Of a DNA stretch of 64,000 nucleotides, positions 1 through 11,787 are shown one piece after another. The notes beneath the pieces are model-generated. The model was not told where the DNA came from, did no database searches, and saw only the letters and a list, made by a program, of their open reading frames with translations. Each line of letters begins with the position of its first letter. The first letter of the stretch is position 1. This DNA comes from Gelatoporia subvermispora B (lineage: Eukaryota > Basidiomycota > Agaricomycetes > Polyporales > Gelatoporiaceae). The translations under genes and the position numbers were made by a program. The stretch is from NCBI GenBank assembly GCA_000320605.2, contig KB445818.1, forward strand, positions 5,717-69,716, read 5' to 3'.

Positions 1-1203
1 AAGCGTACGCTGAAACCCGTGGGGCAAACGTAACGTAGGCGCTAAGAAGTTGTTCGGCTAACTCCTCGGATCTTTCCGTGGGCGGTCGGCTCCCGGCATA
101 GCCGGTAAGCCGGTCCATGGGGTTTCCCTGGGGTTTCCCCGCTTAAGCCATTTGAAATTCCGAAACAACGGGCCGAACCAGCCCTCGGATCAAATGATGG
201 CGCTATTAACGCCATTGGAGGATAAGTAGTGATTGGTAAGGGCGTTTGTAATTGTGCTTACACCTCGGCCTCCGGCCTCCGGCCGTCGGCGCCCGCTGAC
301 GCAATTGAGTCGACTAATCGTGGTCCTGATGAGTCTATATAAGACGAAACGGGTTTGCTGGGTGGTTCCCCAGCCTGTTGACCCCAAGTCGACCAGGAAT
401 CAGGTAGTCTTCAAGACTAGGATAAGTATCCATCGCGGCGTCTTCGACGCCGCCACCTAACCCTAACCCTAACCCTAACCCTAAGTCTTCCTTTCCCGAT
501 CCACGGCTTCCCGCTTCTCTGATCCCCGATCCCCTTCTCGGTTCTCGCCTTCCCGTCGCGCTCCCTCCCGCTCCCGTAGGCGCCGGCGCCTTGTGTTTCG
601 ACAACGGCCATTGGTAGACTAGTGGACTGCTGACCGATTGCGACATACCTCTGACAGATGGCACGATACTGCGCACAGGTAGAGTGACAAATAGTTATTC
701 GACATCGTACGATACGACTCGGAAAACGACTCGCGCAAGTAGTATAAAAACATGGTCACTGTAGCTACATTCCTTAGTCTTTCGCTCTTCTGTACCTTGC
801 CTCGAGCAATACGAAGAGTTCTTCATTGGCTATTGTTTGTCGTGCATTACAACACTTGTTTCAAAGCTTAGAGTAGCCCTCTAAGACCCTTTGACAAGTC
901 TAGTAAAGCAACCGAAAGCTGCTCCAGGCACTTTCGTAACAGTACACACAATCTGTCTTGACTACGTACATGAGAGCTCAGGAGGCGGACTTAGTCCACC
1001 ACGCACATAACCCTGTTGCAAAGTAAATATGTATCTACAAGAGCAGCTCAACAACATTGGTTTGTACAAGTACACGCGACGACACTACTAACAGTACTGA
1101 CAACATAGATGGTACGTGTATCATGCTGTATCGTCCACCTTCCAATGGGGGGGCATGGGTAATGGATCCATCCGAACGAAACAAGCAGAGTAAAGAGCGG
1201 TGG
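1..1203. other. Non-coding left flank, possible LTR-like fragment
   Basis: No gene recognised. The stretch has a GC-rich run of repeated cctccgg units near 270-295, a TATA-like TATATAAG at 336-343 and the telomere-type tract described separately at 456-484. The TATA element followed about 110 bp later by the CCCTAA tract could belong to a degenerate retroelement terminal repeat, but no matching second copy, primer-binding site or retroelement protein is seen, so this stays a guess. Confidence 0.3.
456..484. repeat. Short telomere-type repeat tract (CCCTAA)n
   Basis: A CCTAA followed by four perfect CCCTAA units. TTAGGG/CCCTAA is the usual telomere repeat of filamentous fungi. The C-rich strand is the plus strand, the orientation expected of a left chromosome end with the chromosome body to the right, but 455 bp of other sequence lie to its left. 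It is therefore either an interstitial tract or a capped or truncated subtelomere. Confidence 0.85.
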
Positions 1204-4200
1204 CTACCGTTTCTCTTTCACGTAGAAGTGCAGAATCAGGAAGCTGATGAGGGTAAATGCTCCAAAGAAGATAGCGAGAAGCGAGATGTTGGGCCACCAG
1301 AATGACTGAAGTGTACGCGTCAGTCATGTCCATCGACAACTCAATCATCTTGAATACATACTTGAGACCGAAGACCGAAGGTCGAGAGAATCGTCGCAGC
1401 TGGCACATCGATGTCCACGCCGTACTACGCCAATAGTTAGATCAGGTATTGCCACCGCGTGCTCGCGCCAACCTACCTTGCTCTCCTTGAGCTGCAAATA
1501 TCTCAGCTCGTTCACAGCAAGCGCCTCGAAGGCAGCATGGAAGAATGACGTGGTGAGCAGCCACCGCGCCGCCGGATGGAGTGAGGTGCGGTTGATTAGC
1601 AATCCCGTAAACAATAAGCTGTCTCCTTGTCAGCGTCCAACGCTGCCCAAATAAAGCTCGAGACACGCACTTGTAAAGCATGATCAGTGTTCCGACCAAG
1701 CTCGCCACGCTCGTGTTCGCGAACGCGATTGACAATAGTAAGATTACACTCGCCGTCGTCAAGTTGAACAGCACCAATGTGAGCATGAACTTCCAGAACG
1801 TTGGGACCGTTGACACGAGACCAATAAAGCTATATGCAATGCCGCCAAACACTAGTGGGGGTATCACCCGCAGAGGTAGGATATCGAACAGAACCTGCTC
1901 GCATCGTAAATCTCAGTGGATGGACGAACGAGCACGTGGGACCGACCTTCGACGAGAAATAAGTGAACGACGAGTAGTACCCATTCGCGCTATACAAAGC
2001 ATCAGTACGTTTATCCGAAAACAGTAAATCAAGCGCTGCACATACCGTTCGCGCATGAAAAGAATCCGTTCATTTGCGAACAGGCCCAGGCTCGACAGGC
2101 ACGAGAAGCCAAACAACGCAAGAGTGAAGAAGAAGAATCCTGCACGACGACCATCAGCACGATCGACATGACCAAACGGATCATGCGCCTTACCTAGCCT
2201 GTTCTGGAAGCCCGCAATATCGTTCCTACAAAAAGAACCCGCATCAGCGAACCCCAGAATGCGCACGCAGAAGGTAATCTCCGCTTACGTGACGTTGTGA
2301 TAGAACATGCCGCAGACGACTATCCCCCAAGCCCATCAGTCTCATCTCAGCGCACCGCGGAAACGCAAGAACTCACACGCAACGAGAATCGACCCCACAT
2401 AATGCGCTGTCAACAATGCCGGGTCGCGGTACAAATTCTTGAACGCCCTTCCGCTCAATATCCGGAACTGCGTTCCCCAACTTGCGCGCTTCCTTCCACG
2501 AGTCAACGAGTTCTCAAGCGCTACATCCGGGGGAGCCGCTAGTTGGTCCTGTGCTTCCGCCGCGCTCACTCTCGCAGCCTCCTCGACCTCTGCTCTGATC
2601 GCTGCCGCCGCCTCGCTCCTCGCAAACGCGTCTACAAGTTCCGCGAGCTTCGGCGGGAGCGGCGCGTCCCCGCGCACGGACGCAGGCCGGAGCGCCTCAA
2701 GGAGCTGCGATGTCTTGCGTTTGATGAAATTCGAGGAGGTGCCCGCGGCGGAGCTTGCGCGCGTCTGCAGCTCAGTCTCCTCATCCGCCATCGTGGATGA
2801 TTGGCCGGTCGACGAACGGAGCGAGAGGGAGAGTACGCCGGGTCCGCGTCCTACCCCGACGCCACGCTCCTCGTCGCGCATATGGTCGTCGTCCGAGGTG
2901 CCCGCTTCTGGTAGTGGGCTGTCCAACGAGCGGGGCTCGACGCTTGCCTGCATGGTCATGTCGACTAGAGAACGCAGTTAGTCCCAAGTCGACTACGGAA
3001 GACACATGAGGTCATACTCATGTAGTCTGCAATGTTGAAGCCAATAGGACACGGGTGTCCTATCGACTGCAGATAGTCTGGGCACTTGGCCGCCTCGCCA
3101 GAGTATATGAGCCTGCCTTGAGCAAGGACAATAAGCTGATCGAACAACGAGACGATGTTGCTGCGCGGTTGGTGGATGGTGAAGATGACGGTGCGGTTGT
3201 AGTCGCGCGCGAGGGTAACCAGGCTGTCGATGACGCTGAGCGCGTTGAACGCGTCAAGGCCTGCAACATCCGTGAGTATCCGCAGTGCAAAACGATAATT
3301 TGAGGGAACGTACCACTCGTGGGCTCATCCAAGAACAAGATCGACGGGCTCGTGACGAGCTCGCAAGCAATGGACACGCGCCGCTTCTCTCCGCCAGAGA
3401 TCGACCTATGACCTGGGTGATGGAGTCAGCATCTCCGCCCATACTCGCACAATAATTCACGTGCGCACCTGAATCGCCAATCCTCGAGTCCTTTATCCCG
3501 AGGATACCCAACTCATGCATCGTCTCCAGCGTCCTGAACTTCTTCGCTTCGAGGCTCATCTCGCGGGGCAGCCGCAGCAGCGCCGAATACAGTACGGTCT
3601 CATACACCGTCAGCGTGCTCATCAGAGTATCCTCCTGGTCCACAAAGCCAGTGACCTTCTTGAAGTCCGCATCCAGCACCTCGCGGCCATTGACCAGTAT
3701 CCGCCCGCCCACACTCCCGCGTTTGCGCTTCCTCGCTAGGATGTCGAGGAACGTCGACTTGCCCGCACCGGACGCGCCCATGATCGCGAGCAGCTGCCCA
3801 GGGCGCGCGGCGCCGGAGATGTCTTCCAAGATGGTGCGCCCGCCAAGAGAGTACGAGATGTGCTCGAACTGCAGCGCCGCGGGGACGTGGTCTGTCATTA
3901 GCTTCGCCGACTCATTCTCGGGGAGGCGGATCTTGTTGAAGTCGCCCGCGTGCGTCCGGCCGGCGTACCACAGCACTGACCACCCACTGTCAACATATAA
4001 AGTCTACAAGGGCACGAGTGACGCACCTGCGGAGACGGCGACGACAAAGAGCCCCGCACCGGCGATGCTCAGCGCGATGAACCGGCTATTGTCCGGCTTC
4101 GGCGGGGCGGTATACCCCGGCACCTGTGAGTAGTGCAGACACTCGCCGTTCTGGCAGTCAAGCGTAATGTACCCGTCGCCGAAGAACGTCGAGATGAGGT

Positions 4201-5415
4201 CGTTCATGCCTGGCTCTTCGAACCGGCATCCATCGTTCGATCTGCAGCTGAACTTGGCCGGGCCGACGATGTCCTCCTTCAAGAAGTCTGTGATGTCTGC
4301 GCATACCACCGTGGCATCAGAACGAGGCTCAAAAGAGGAGAATGGGTAGAAGTGCGACATACCGATGCTGCCATTCTCGCCGCAGATGAACCTCCCGGGA
4401 ACGCACTTGCACTCGATGTGCTGGCAATCATACATCGTCGTGTTGTAGTCGTTCCCATGCTTGAGGCTTGAGGCACACTCGCTTAGCGAGCAGTAGAACG
4501 ACTCAACCTGCGCAGTCCAGAACTGGAACTGGCACGTCTCGGACTCCTTGTTGCAGCTGAACGTGACTTCCGGCGGACGATCTGGTAGCATGTCAAGGAT
4601 CTTGCGGTCTGATTCCGAGTATCAATACGTCGATATCATCACAAGCAGCGCAGAAGCACGAGAAGCGGAAGCAGCACGCACTTGTAACCTGGCATATCTG
4701 ATGATTCTCAAAGACCGTCTCGCCGGCCTTGTAGCACGTCATGTTGCCGATATCGCCCGCGTCGTCGTCCGGAACGTCTCTCAGGGGAAATCCAACACAT
4801 GCGTTGTCCGTCATACACACTACGCGTGCGGTCAGCCCAGACGCTCAGATACACCGTCAGTGGTGGACGACGCACCATTGCAGTTGACTCCGCCCCAACC
4901 ATCCTTGCACTCGCACTGTTTGCCTTCCTCTCTTTGCCTCCGCTTCTCTCCGTCAGCCAAAGAGTCACATTCTACGTAGAGAACACGTCAGTACTGCGCC
5001 GTACTGCGCAATGATTGCGGCGCAACGTACGGGGAGTGAGGCAGTCAATGCCAGCCCATCCCGGGGGACACTTGCATTGTCCATCGTATGCCGAGCAGTC
5101 TCCAAAGTTGCCGCAAGTGAACGCATCGAGCTGGCAGTTGAAGCACGGCGGGCACTCGGCTGCATAGGAACATCAGGTTCTTCGGTTCGATTCCATGCGA
5201 CGCGCACGTACCCGGCCGTGAAAGTCCCATCGGCTGCAATGACCATCCATCAGAGTGAGCGACGCTCAGAAGGACTGTATGTGACTGACCGACAAGTCAT
5301 AACTGTACGGGTTCAAGGTGATCCCGCTTGTCCTGTTCCTCGTGGATGCTGCCGCGCGCAGCGACGGAAGCAGAATAGAAAACAAAGCTAGTGTAGAATG
5401 CCGCCTTGATAACAT
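1204..5415 (-). CDS. ABCG (white/ADP1-like) transporter with EGF-like ectodomain
   Basis: A multi-exon gene for an ABC half-transporter of the G family in reverse order (nucleotide-binding domain before membrane domain). The chosen ATG at 5415 opens a hydrophobic signal-like N-terminus ([19 protein letters not shown]). Cysteine-rich exons follow between about 5190 and 4130 with EGF-like CxCPPGW-type spacing, then a membrane segment near 4080. The ATPase has Walker A GASGAGKS (about 3760), signature ISGGEKRR and Walker [11 protein letters not shown] (3330-3405), and a TIHQP H-loop (about 3190). A charged linker (2960-2600) leads to the transmembrane domain. The protein ends in HFYVKEKR and a stop at 1204-1206. 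Splice sites join the blocks without an obvious stop. The domain order matches fungal Adp1-type transporters; the substrate is unknown. It is read away from the terpene synthase genes, and a role in exporting their products would be speculation. Confidence 0.85.
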
Positions 5416-8400
5416 CGTTAAGATCGCGAGTTGAAAGTTTCTGCCCTGCGAGAGGGAACAGAACTGAGCAGGCTGTCTGCAGTGCGGCGCCGCCAGCGCT
5501 AAGCGCACAGCAGTGGCGGGCGCCTACGCGCGCGTGGCTGGATCCGGCTGGGTTGGCCGCGTCCATCTTGTCGCGCTACCTCCACCGCGGCTGCACATCT
5601 TTAGACACCTTCGCGGCTCACCTACTTCATGGTCGATTCTCCAGGAGGAGTCAGCGTTTGCATTTCGAAAGTCAAGATCCAATGCACACAAGACTCACCC
5701 GGTACTGGTATGGCAAAGTCGACGCAACCTTGACGAGGCCGAATGTCTTCGGGGGCTGTTCTCCGTGTACCAACATTCATCCAGCGAGGATCCGACTTTC
5801 GAGGGGCGCAATCTCTATGCTGTGCTCGACCACCTTTCTCAATGCTTGACAGCATAAAGCTGGACAGGGTGCACGTGCTCGCCGCGGCACGTTGGAAGAA
5901 TAACCGGCCTCACTTGCCTCGGGTTTGTTCGACAGATAGGACCGACCTCACTTTTAATCGGCTAGCGGTACACACCCCATTCAGAGTATGCCGCCTCGCC
6001 ATCTCCGCACCTGTATGGAAGTCTGCTTCAAATTTTCAGCCGCTGAGTCTCAGTCTGGTGGCGGCCGGGGTCTCGCCGCCTGCGAAACATTGTACCGATT
6101 GTCAAAATCGCAAGCAATATCATTGGATTCCTCGATCAACTGTGCCACCATACTAGCGCTAAATGCCTGCATGTCAAGATATCAGAAACGTTACCTCTGG
6201 TTTATACGGCGCTTTGTGCAAGGCCGATCTGGCGCCGCCATTCGTGCGCCGTGCTACACAGATGCTTTCGGAATAGCACGAACCACGACATTGGGCTGCT
6301 CCTCACGCTGCCATTGACACAGCACACCATACTGCTTTGCGCCCAAGCAGACGGGAAGTCTAGAGGCGCTCCGTGAGCACCATTGCACGGGTCCTATGTG
6401 CGCTCAATACCTTGCTCTAGACACTCTTTGTCAGGGACAGGATGATGCCGTTACAGCTGTTTATATAATCGGCGTTTCCGTCGCAAAGTACACACGCGAC
6501 CGGAGTTGGCATAGTTCCAAAGATCTAGGTACGAGCTGCTGACCTGAACGGTCATATCGCCGATGGGAATCTCGGGCCCCCAGAACAGATGTGGGGCTCG
6601 ACATCTGTGATTCGACTCTGTGTGGTTTCGCGACATGGATGCGGCCCCCTACGTGTTGCGTACGATGGTACAGAAGGTAGCGATGTTTCAGGAACCTGCG
6701 CAATACCTCACGTTACGTGGGAGTTTGGGGCAGCCGTAGGATGAACTCAGACGCAGTATGCCCACAACTGCACCGTGTACGGATGGCAAGCGCCACATGG
6801 CGTCTTTCCTGAGGTTCCACCCCACCGTTTCGCTAGTGAGCTGAATCTTCAATTTGAGCGGCAGCGCTATTTCGTCTACGCGCTCAGAAAACAGAAAACA
6901 ACAGCACACGAAGCCTCATGACTACTCATGACTACAGGACTCCACCTCGGACCCCTCGGGCACACTACGCCCCGGCTTGTACGAGCGACTGTGACCTTCT
7001 TCCACTTCAAGATTGCAGGCTGAGAGTGTATTCTACTCTTCCCTCGAGGACGACAGAGTACTGCCGATGATCCAGGCCCCAAGGGTCAGCAATGAAGACA
7101 ATCGCCATGAATTCACATGCAAGAACGGCACGGTGATGATATCGAGCAGCCGAGGCGGTTCAATTCGAGCGTCTACCATTCATATAACGAATGATGTTTT
7201 ACTCCCGGTTGGTTTGAACATGGTTACACATCTGAGCCGACTTCCCGTCGCTAGACTACCGACCCAACTCCGAATGCTTATACGCGAAGACCCCCGATAT
7301 GGTGCCGTTCGTAGAACTTTGGACCCTACAATGCTAGCGCTGCTATTAACGCTGCTCTCGCGCCGTTCCAACTTCCGATCGAGCTTCCCGGAACCATACA
7401 AAGCGCCGTCTAGCCTCCGTGTTGCGGATCATGCGTTGGACAATATTACTCAATTGTCTAACAGTCTGAAACACTGAATAGACAATGGACTCAAAGACGA
7501 CAAAGGTGACTCGATCATGCACGAATGGTAGACGCTACATGACATCTTTCTCAGTACCCTCCAGGCGCTCTGTTGCTTGTCAGCGGCCGCTTTGCTTTGT
7601 GCGTATGCACCGCTCGCACCTACGGCGCAGAGATGACAGCGCACGATGCAGGCGTCATACCTTACCGAATCAACGCAGGTCCACCTGCACCTCTCGGAGA
7701 CGTTTTTCTCCCTATTGCTCAAGCGGCCGAAATGCGTGCCTTCATTTCAAGACTGCATGCTGAAGCTATGTACAGGATAACATGAATATGCCACGCTGAG
7801 TTAAGGCGCCTTGTCTCCCTCTTGGGGCTTTGCCGCGTCTTTCCTACCCCGCGCAACGTCACTAGCGCACGTCAAGAACCTCGAAAGGTATGATACTGAG
7901 AGCTAAGCTGGCACTTTACTGATGAAGGCCGCCAATGCGGCATTCTCCAGGAACGAAGACGGTCATTCTGTACAAATGTTCGGCAACGGCAAGAAGATGA
8001 TGTCGTGGTGGTTCGAACCAAGCGTGGGTAATACAAACAAAGGCGACGGCGAATTGAGCACTGCTACCGTGTTCCCCGTCACCGTACCCCTGAAATAGCG
8101 CCGAACACTTACGTTCTACGGCCTGCAGGATGTCTGCGCTTGCGTGTGGTACCTCCGTACTTTTCTGGAAGTGCCCGCTGCTGGGGTGCTCTCACACATC
8201 GATGCTGCTGCATCCACGAGCGACGACTCCGCCTTTTTGTCCGAATTTACTATACTGCTATGGAAGACTGCTTCAAGTTTTCTGCCTCTCAACCTTAGGG
8301 TTATGGAAGTCGAAGATTGGCCGACCGGCACGCTCAATCGAACGTGTCGGTCTTTTTTTCCGCCGTCCAGATGATGATACACGAACTGGAACCAAGTCTG

Positions 8401-9206
8401 CAGTTGCAGCATGCGTACTCTCGTGTGAGTAGCCATATTTTTTGTCTTTCTTTTGCAAATTGGGTTATGTTGACCCAACGTCGATGCCCGTTGCAAAAGG
8501 TTGATCACCGATCACGGCAAGGACCATCGAGAATCAAGGAAGTTGTAGAACACGCATGCCAAGAACGCCCAAGCTAGAGTCTTCAGCCCGTAAGACAGTT
8601 CTTGTCGAAAGTATTTGACTACTGATGTCTCCCTGCTTATTCAAGGGCGACCGCTCCTGACCCAGTCCAACTGGATCGTACAAGCGGCGAAATTTAGTGC
8701 GTAGCAGAACATATGCTATTTGCTACACACTACAAACGTCCAGACCGCTCACTTTGAGTCTGCCGTCAGTTAATCTGAATAATATGTATCAGGGACGTCA
8801 AGCACGACTGTGAGAGAAAGTATGCGTGGAACGCTTCGTCTGGGCCCCGCGATGCCCGAAAAACAAATCAGTCACCTCTTGTCGGCAGGACGGTTTACGG
8901 CTCAAAGTTGTTAAGGAATTCCGCAACTGCCAGAGAAGGAGCAGCGGATGGAAGGATACATTCCTGCGCATTCTCCATGTTTTGATAGGGCATCAATCTA
9001 TGCAGAGCTGCAGGTTATAAGCGTAGAGGTGGGCCGCAATCCATCTCAACACCCGCCCCCATATTACAGTATGAGACACTTTCCTCTGCGCTCGCTCAAT
9101 CTCACGGAACAGGTAGGACACAAGCTCCAGGCTACAGTGGTTCTTTGGCAATTTAGAAAACTATGGACGATGTCAGTGGACTCGCACAACATCACTGCAC
9201 TTTCTA
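5416..9206. other. 3.8 kb without a recognised gene
   Basis: Holds the divergent upstream regions of the ABC transporter and TPS1. Several short open frames exist. The longest is a 154-codon plus-strand frame at 7013-7477, but it shows no recognisable domain and no paralogue in the window. I see no RNA gene or clear mobile element. Unrecognised lineage-specific genes with introns cannot be excluded. Confidence 0.4.
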
Positions 9207-10252
9207 ATGGTCATGAGTATGCAGCGTACCATCATCGCGGACTCAAGAGACGCCATTTCCGCCTTACTCGGAAGGCTTGACATTGTAATGCCGACATACG
9301 AACGTGATCCCTCTCTAGAGCAACGCGTCGACCAAGTCATGGAGTCCTGGAACTTCCAGCTCCCTCGAGCGCACATCATCTCGGGGATTACCATCACGGT
9401 TACAGCGTACAATCATATCCGGGACTTAGATACTCGTGTTTACATCGCGGTATACTCGGCTATAGTTATCGCGATGGATTGCCCGGACGTCCTTAACGCC
9501 CTCGATTTTAGCGATTTTCACAAGCAACTTTTGCAGGGACACATGCAACAGGACACCGGGCTACTCGGGGAGCTCGTCAAGTACCTATCTGCGTCGTGGC
9601 AATATTATTCCAGATTCGCCGCGAGCTGCATTTTGACATCTTCGCTCGACTTTGTGAACGGCTGCATACTGGAGAACACTTTCCCGAATCTCACTATACA
9701 CCACGACGCGCTTGCATTTGTCGAATATCGCCGTGCGAGGGCAGGCCTTGCCGAGGCGTTTGCCTACTTCATCTGGGACAAGGCCCGATTCCCAGATGAG
9801 ATGGAATATGTCCAAGCTATTCCGTAAGTCTACGGAATTTCTTGGGCGACAAGCGCTAAACAAACTGCAAACTGATCTCGCTCGCATCTAGAGACGCCAT
9901 GTCATTCATCAACTATTTGAAGTGCGCCTACGTTCCTGACTGGTTCCTTTGCAGGGCTAATAATTTACCGACCTGCAGTGACGTCCTGTCGTCCTACAAA
10001 GAAGCCATGCGTGGAGAGAGCGGCACTTATCTGCAGGACCGTGCCGTCCTCAGCGGGAAGTCCCGCTCGGAAACTCTGTACGATATAATAGATGACACGG
10101 CTGCCGCCTCCGAGCGCGTGCGCGCTATTCTGGGCAACGGTCAGGCCAGGGACGCCTGGGAGGCGTTCATGGTTGGCTACCTTAGCTTCCACATGAGTGC
10201 CCCGCGCTACCGGCTCCTTGAAATTGTCGATGCTCAGTATATCTTGGCCTGA
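9207..10252 (+). CDS. TRI5-like terpene synthase, copy 1 (TPS1)
   Basis: Predicted class I terpene cyclase of the trichodiene-synthase (TRI5) family, which would ionise farnesyl diphosphate with Mg2+ in the cytosol. The model has three exons: 9207-9823, 9892-9921 (30 nt) and 9979-10252, giving 306 residues. The metal-binding NSE motif NDVLSSYKE (N216, S220, E224) is intact and the protein ends with the family's PRYRL motif. The first aspartate-rich site reads MDCPD (D91, C92), where the two paralogues have DD, so one aspartate is a cysteine. Exon phases and the 30-nt exon are identical to TPS2 and TPS3, but identity is much lower, so this is an older paralogue. The start is uncertain: TPS2 and TPS3 have an extra first exon and 'tatgcag' just after 9207 could be an acceptor. 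The product cannot be read from sequence. Confidence 0.8.
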
Positions 10253-11465
10253 ATGTAGCGCGGAATGTTGATTGCTAGGTTCGTCTGTAGACTGCCTGTA
10301 CTACTTACATTCTCTCCCGACGTGTTTGCTCTCTCCGATTTTCTTCGGATATGTACCCGTACCTCACCAGACTCTTGGGCGACGGGGCTCGGTCCGTTAT
10401 CCACGTCCGTCATCACGGCTGCGCGCTGTCGCTCGTCGCTCATGGAACAGTATGCACATCAGCACGGAAGTCGCAGCGGAGGATAGCGAGCCCCGCTCTT
10501 CGGCACAAGCCCGACAGCTCGAAGCTCCCGGCAGCTGTAACGAGCAACCCGTCGCCCGCCAGTGCCCAGTGCTCACCGCATCGACGGCCTCATCAAGTCG
10601 GCCAGCGCCCGTCCAGATCTAGCCTGTCGATGGCGCCGGACCTGTTGGCGCCAAAAGAAGAGTGATACACTGCCTGATGGTCCAGCATGTGGATCTTCTG
10701 ACGCGTCCTTCCCGCGAGTGCGCCGCCGTCCTATCTCTGTACTGTCGGTGTCGCTCCGCGCTATGGCACTCGTCCCCGTCTCCGCCCACAGCTCTGTAGG
10801 GGTACAGTTTCTCAGCCGCCTGTGGGCTGTGGCCGACCGTACTTGCGAGCGCCCACGAAACGATGTGCCGAAACATGCGAGACATGAGCGCGTGAGCGTT
10901 TGAGCTCCCAAGCGCCCTTGACGCTGCGTGGTTGTTGGTTGTTCGAACACAGCAAGTGTGCTCACAACGCGGCATCTAGGTCTGTCTCTGGTCGATTAGT
11001 CGATGGTCCCACTATTACAGTACCCGCGGATTGTGTCTCACTACACTCTCGCAATGTGCAGGTCGACTGCTTTCCGATAGTCATCATCCTGTATCGCACG
11101 ACTGATGGGTCTGCAGGCGCCCGATGATCCATGGAGCGCTGGAGCAAAAAGGCATGCGTAGGTCCTGCAGACGCTGTCCCGTTGCGTCAAGAAGAGCTAG
11201 ACCTCCGACAAGCGGGGCCGCTGTGCAGGAGACACCGACCAAATTCCAGTATTTGCTACGTCTCCTGAGGATCATTTCGGAGTGAATGCAGTGCCTCATC
11301 GAGCCTCATCACCGAAGACCGAACTAGAGTTGCCACGTTCATCCTACAGGTGTAGTGCATGGTTTGTCGAATTGTACTCAAAGGGAAACTACCCAACAGT
11401 TTTCCGTGCTCTCAGGCATGAAAATCCAGCTCTCAGGTAGCAAGTCGTGCGTTAATCACCGTCTT

Positions 11466-11487
11466 GACCGGCTCGGTTCAGCCGGTC
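11466..11487. promoter_or_regulatory. Palindrome with CGG-N10-CCG half-sites upstream of TPS2
   Basis: Perfect inverted repeat GACCGGCT-N6-AGCCGGTC, 301-322 bp before the TPS2 ATG. It contains inverted CGG triplets 10 bp apart, the arrangement bound by dimeric Zn2Cys6 activators such as yeast Put3. The palindrome is preserved in the matching place before TPS3 while flanking bases differ. No regulator gene is seen in the window. Confidence 0.45.
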
Positions 11488-11686
11488 ATCCGTCGAGGAG
11501 CATTATACGACCGGCGGCGTATCGACTCGCAAGTCAAGGAGTCACTTCGATTCCTTGTTTCTACGGAACGCCTCTACGTCATGGTCGTCGGCGTTCCGGT
11601 GGGCGTCGAGCGGTATGTAGCCGCGAGAGCGCATGGCGGTACATCCGTTCCTCCGAAATGACCACCAAGATACTGCCTCAAACGAG

Positions 11687-11692
11687 TATAAG
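11687..11692 (+). promoter_or_regulatory. TATA box of TPS2
   Basis: TATAAG about 100 bp before the predicted start codon, in the same place as TATAAAA before TPS3. Confidence 0.5.
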
Positions 11693-11787
11693 AGACCACA
11701 CAACAATCGAACTCCTCATCATCTGTAGCATCACTTAGCGGTCAAATCTCTCCTCGCATACAGTAACATTTTCTCTCTCAGCTCAAC

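Larger units (their letters stand above)
10253..11787. other. Intergenic region between TPS1 and TPS2, duplicated downstream
   Basis: No gene recognised. The part at about 10555-10680 is repeated at about 15035-15125, and about 11110-11530 is repeated, more diverged, at 16260-16630. The spacer therefore belongs to the duplicated terpene synthase unit. It also holds the promoter elements of TPS2, listed separately. Confidence 0.55.

Noticed and set aside
336..485. Solo LTR of a retrotransposon at the left edge
   Set aside because: Only a TATA-like box and GC-rich repeats are seen. Terminal TG...CA boundaries, target-site duplication and any second copy in the window are missing, so it is mentioned only as a possibility.
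5266..5855. Possible separate small genes on both strands at the 5' end of the ABC transporter
   Set aside because: The minus-strand frames are the first exons and introns of the transporter; the plus-strand frames show no domain and overlap its signal-peptide exon.
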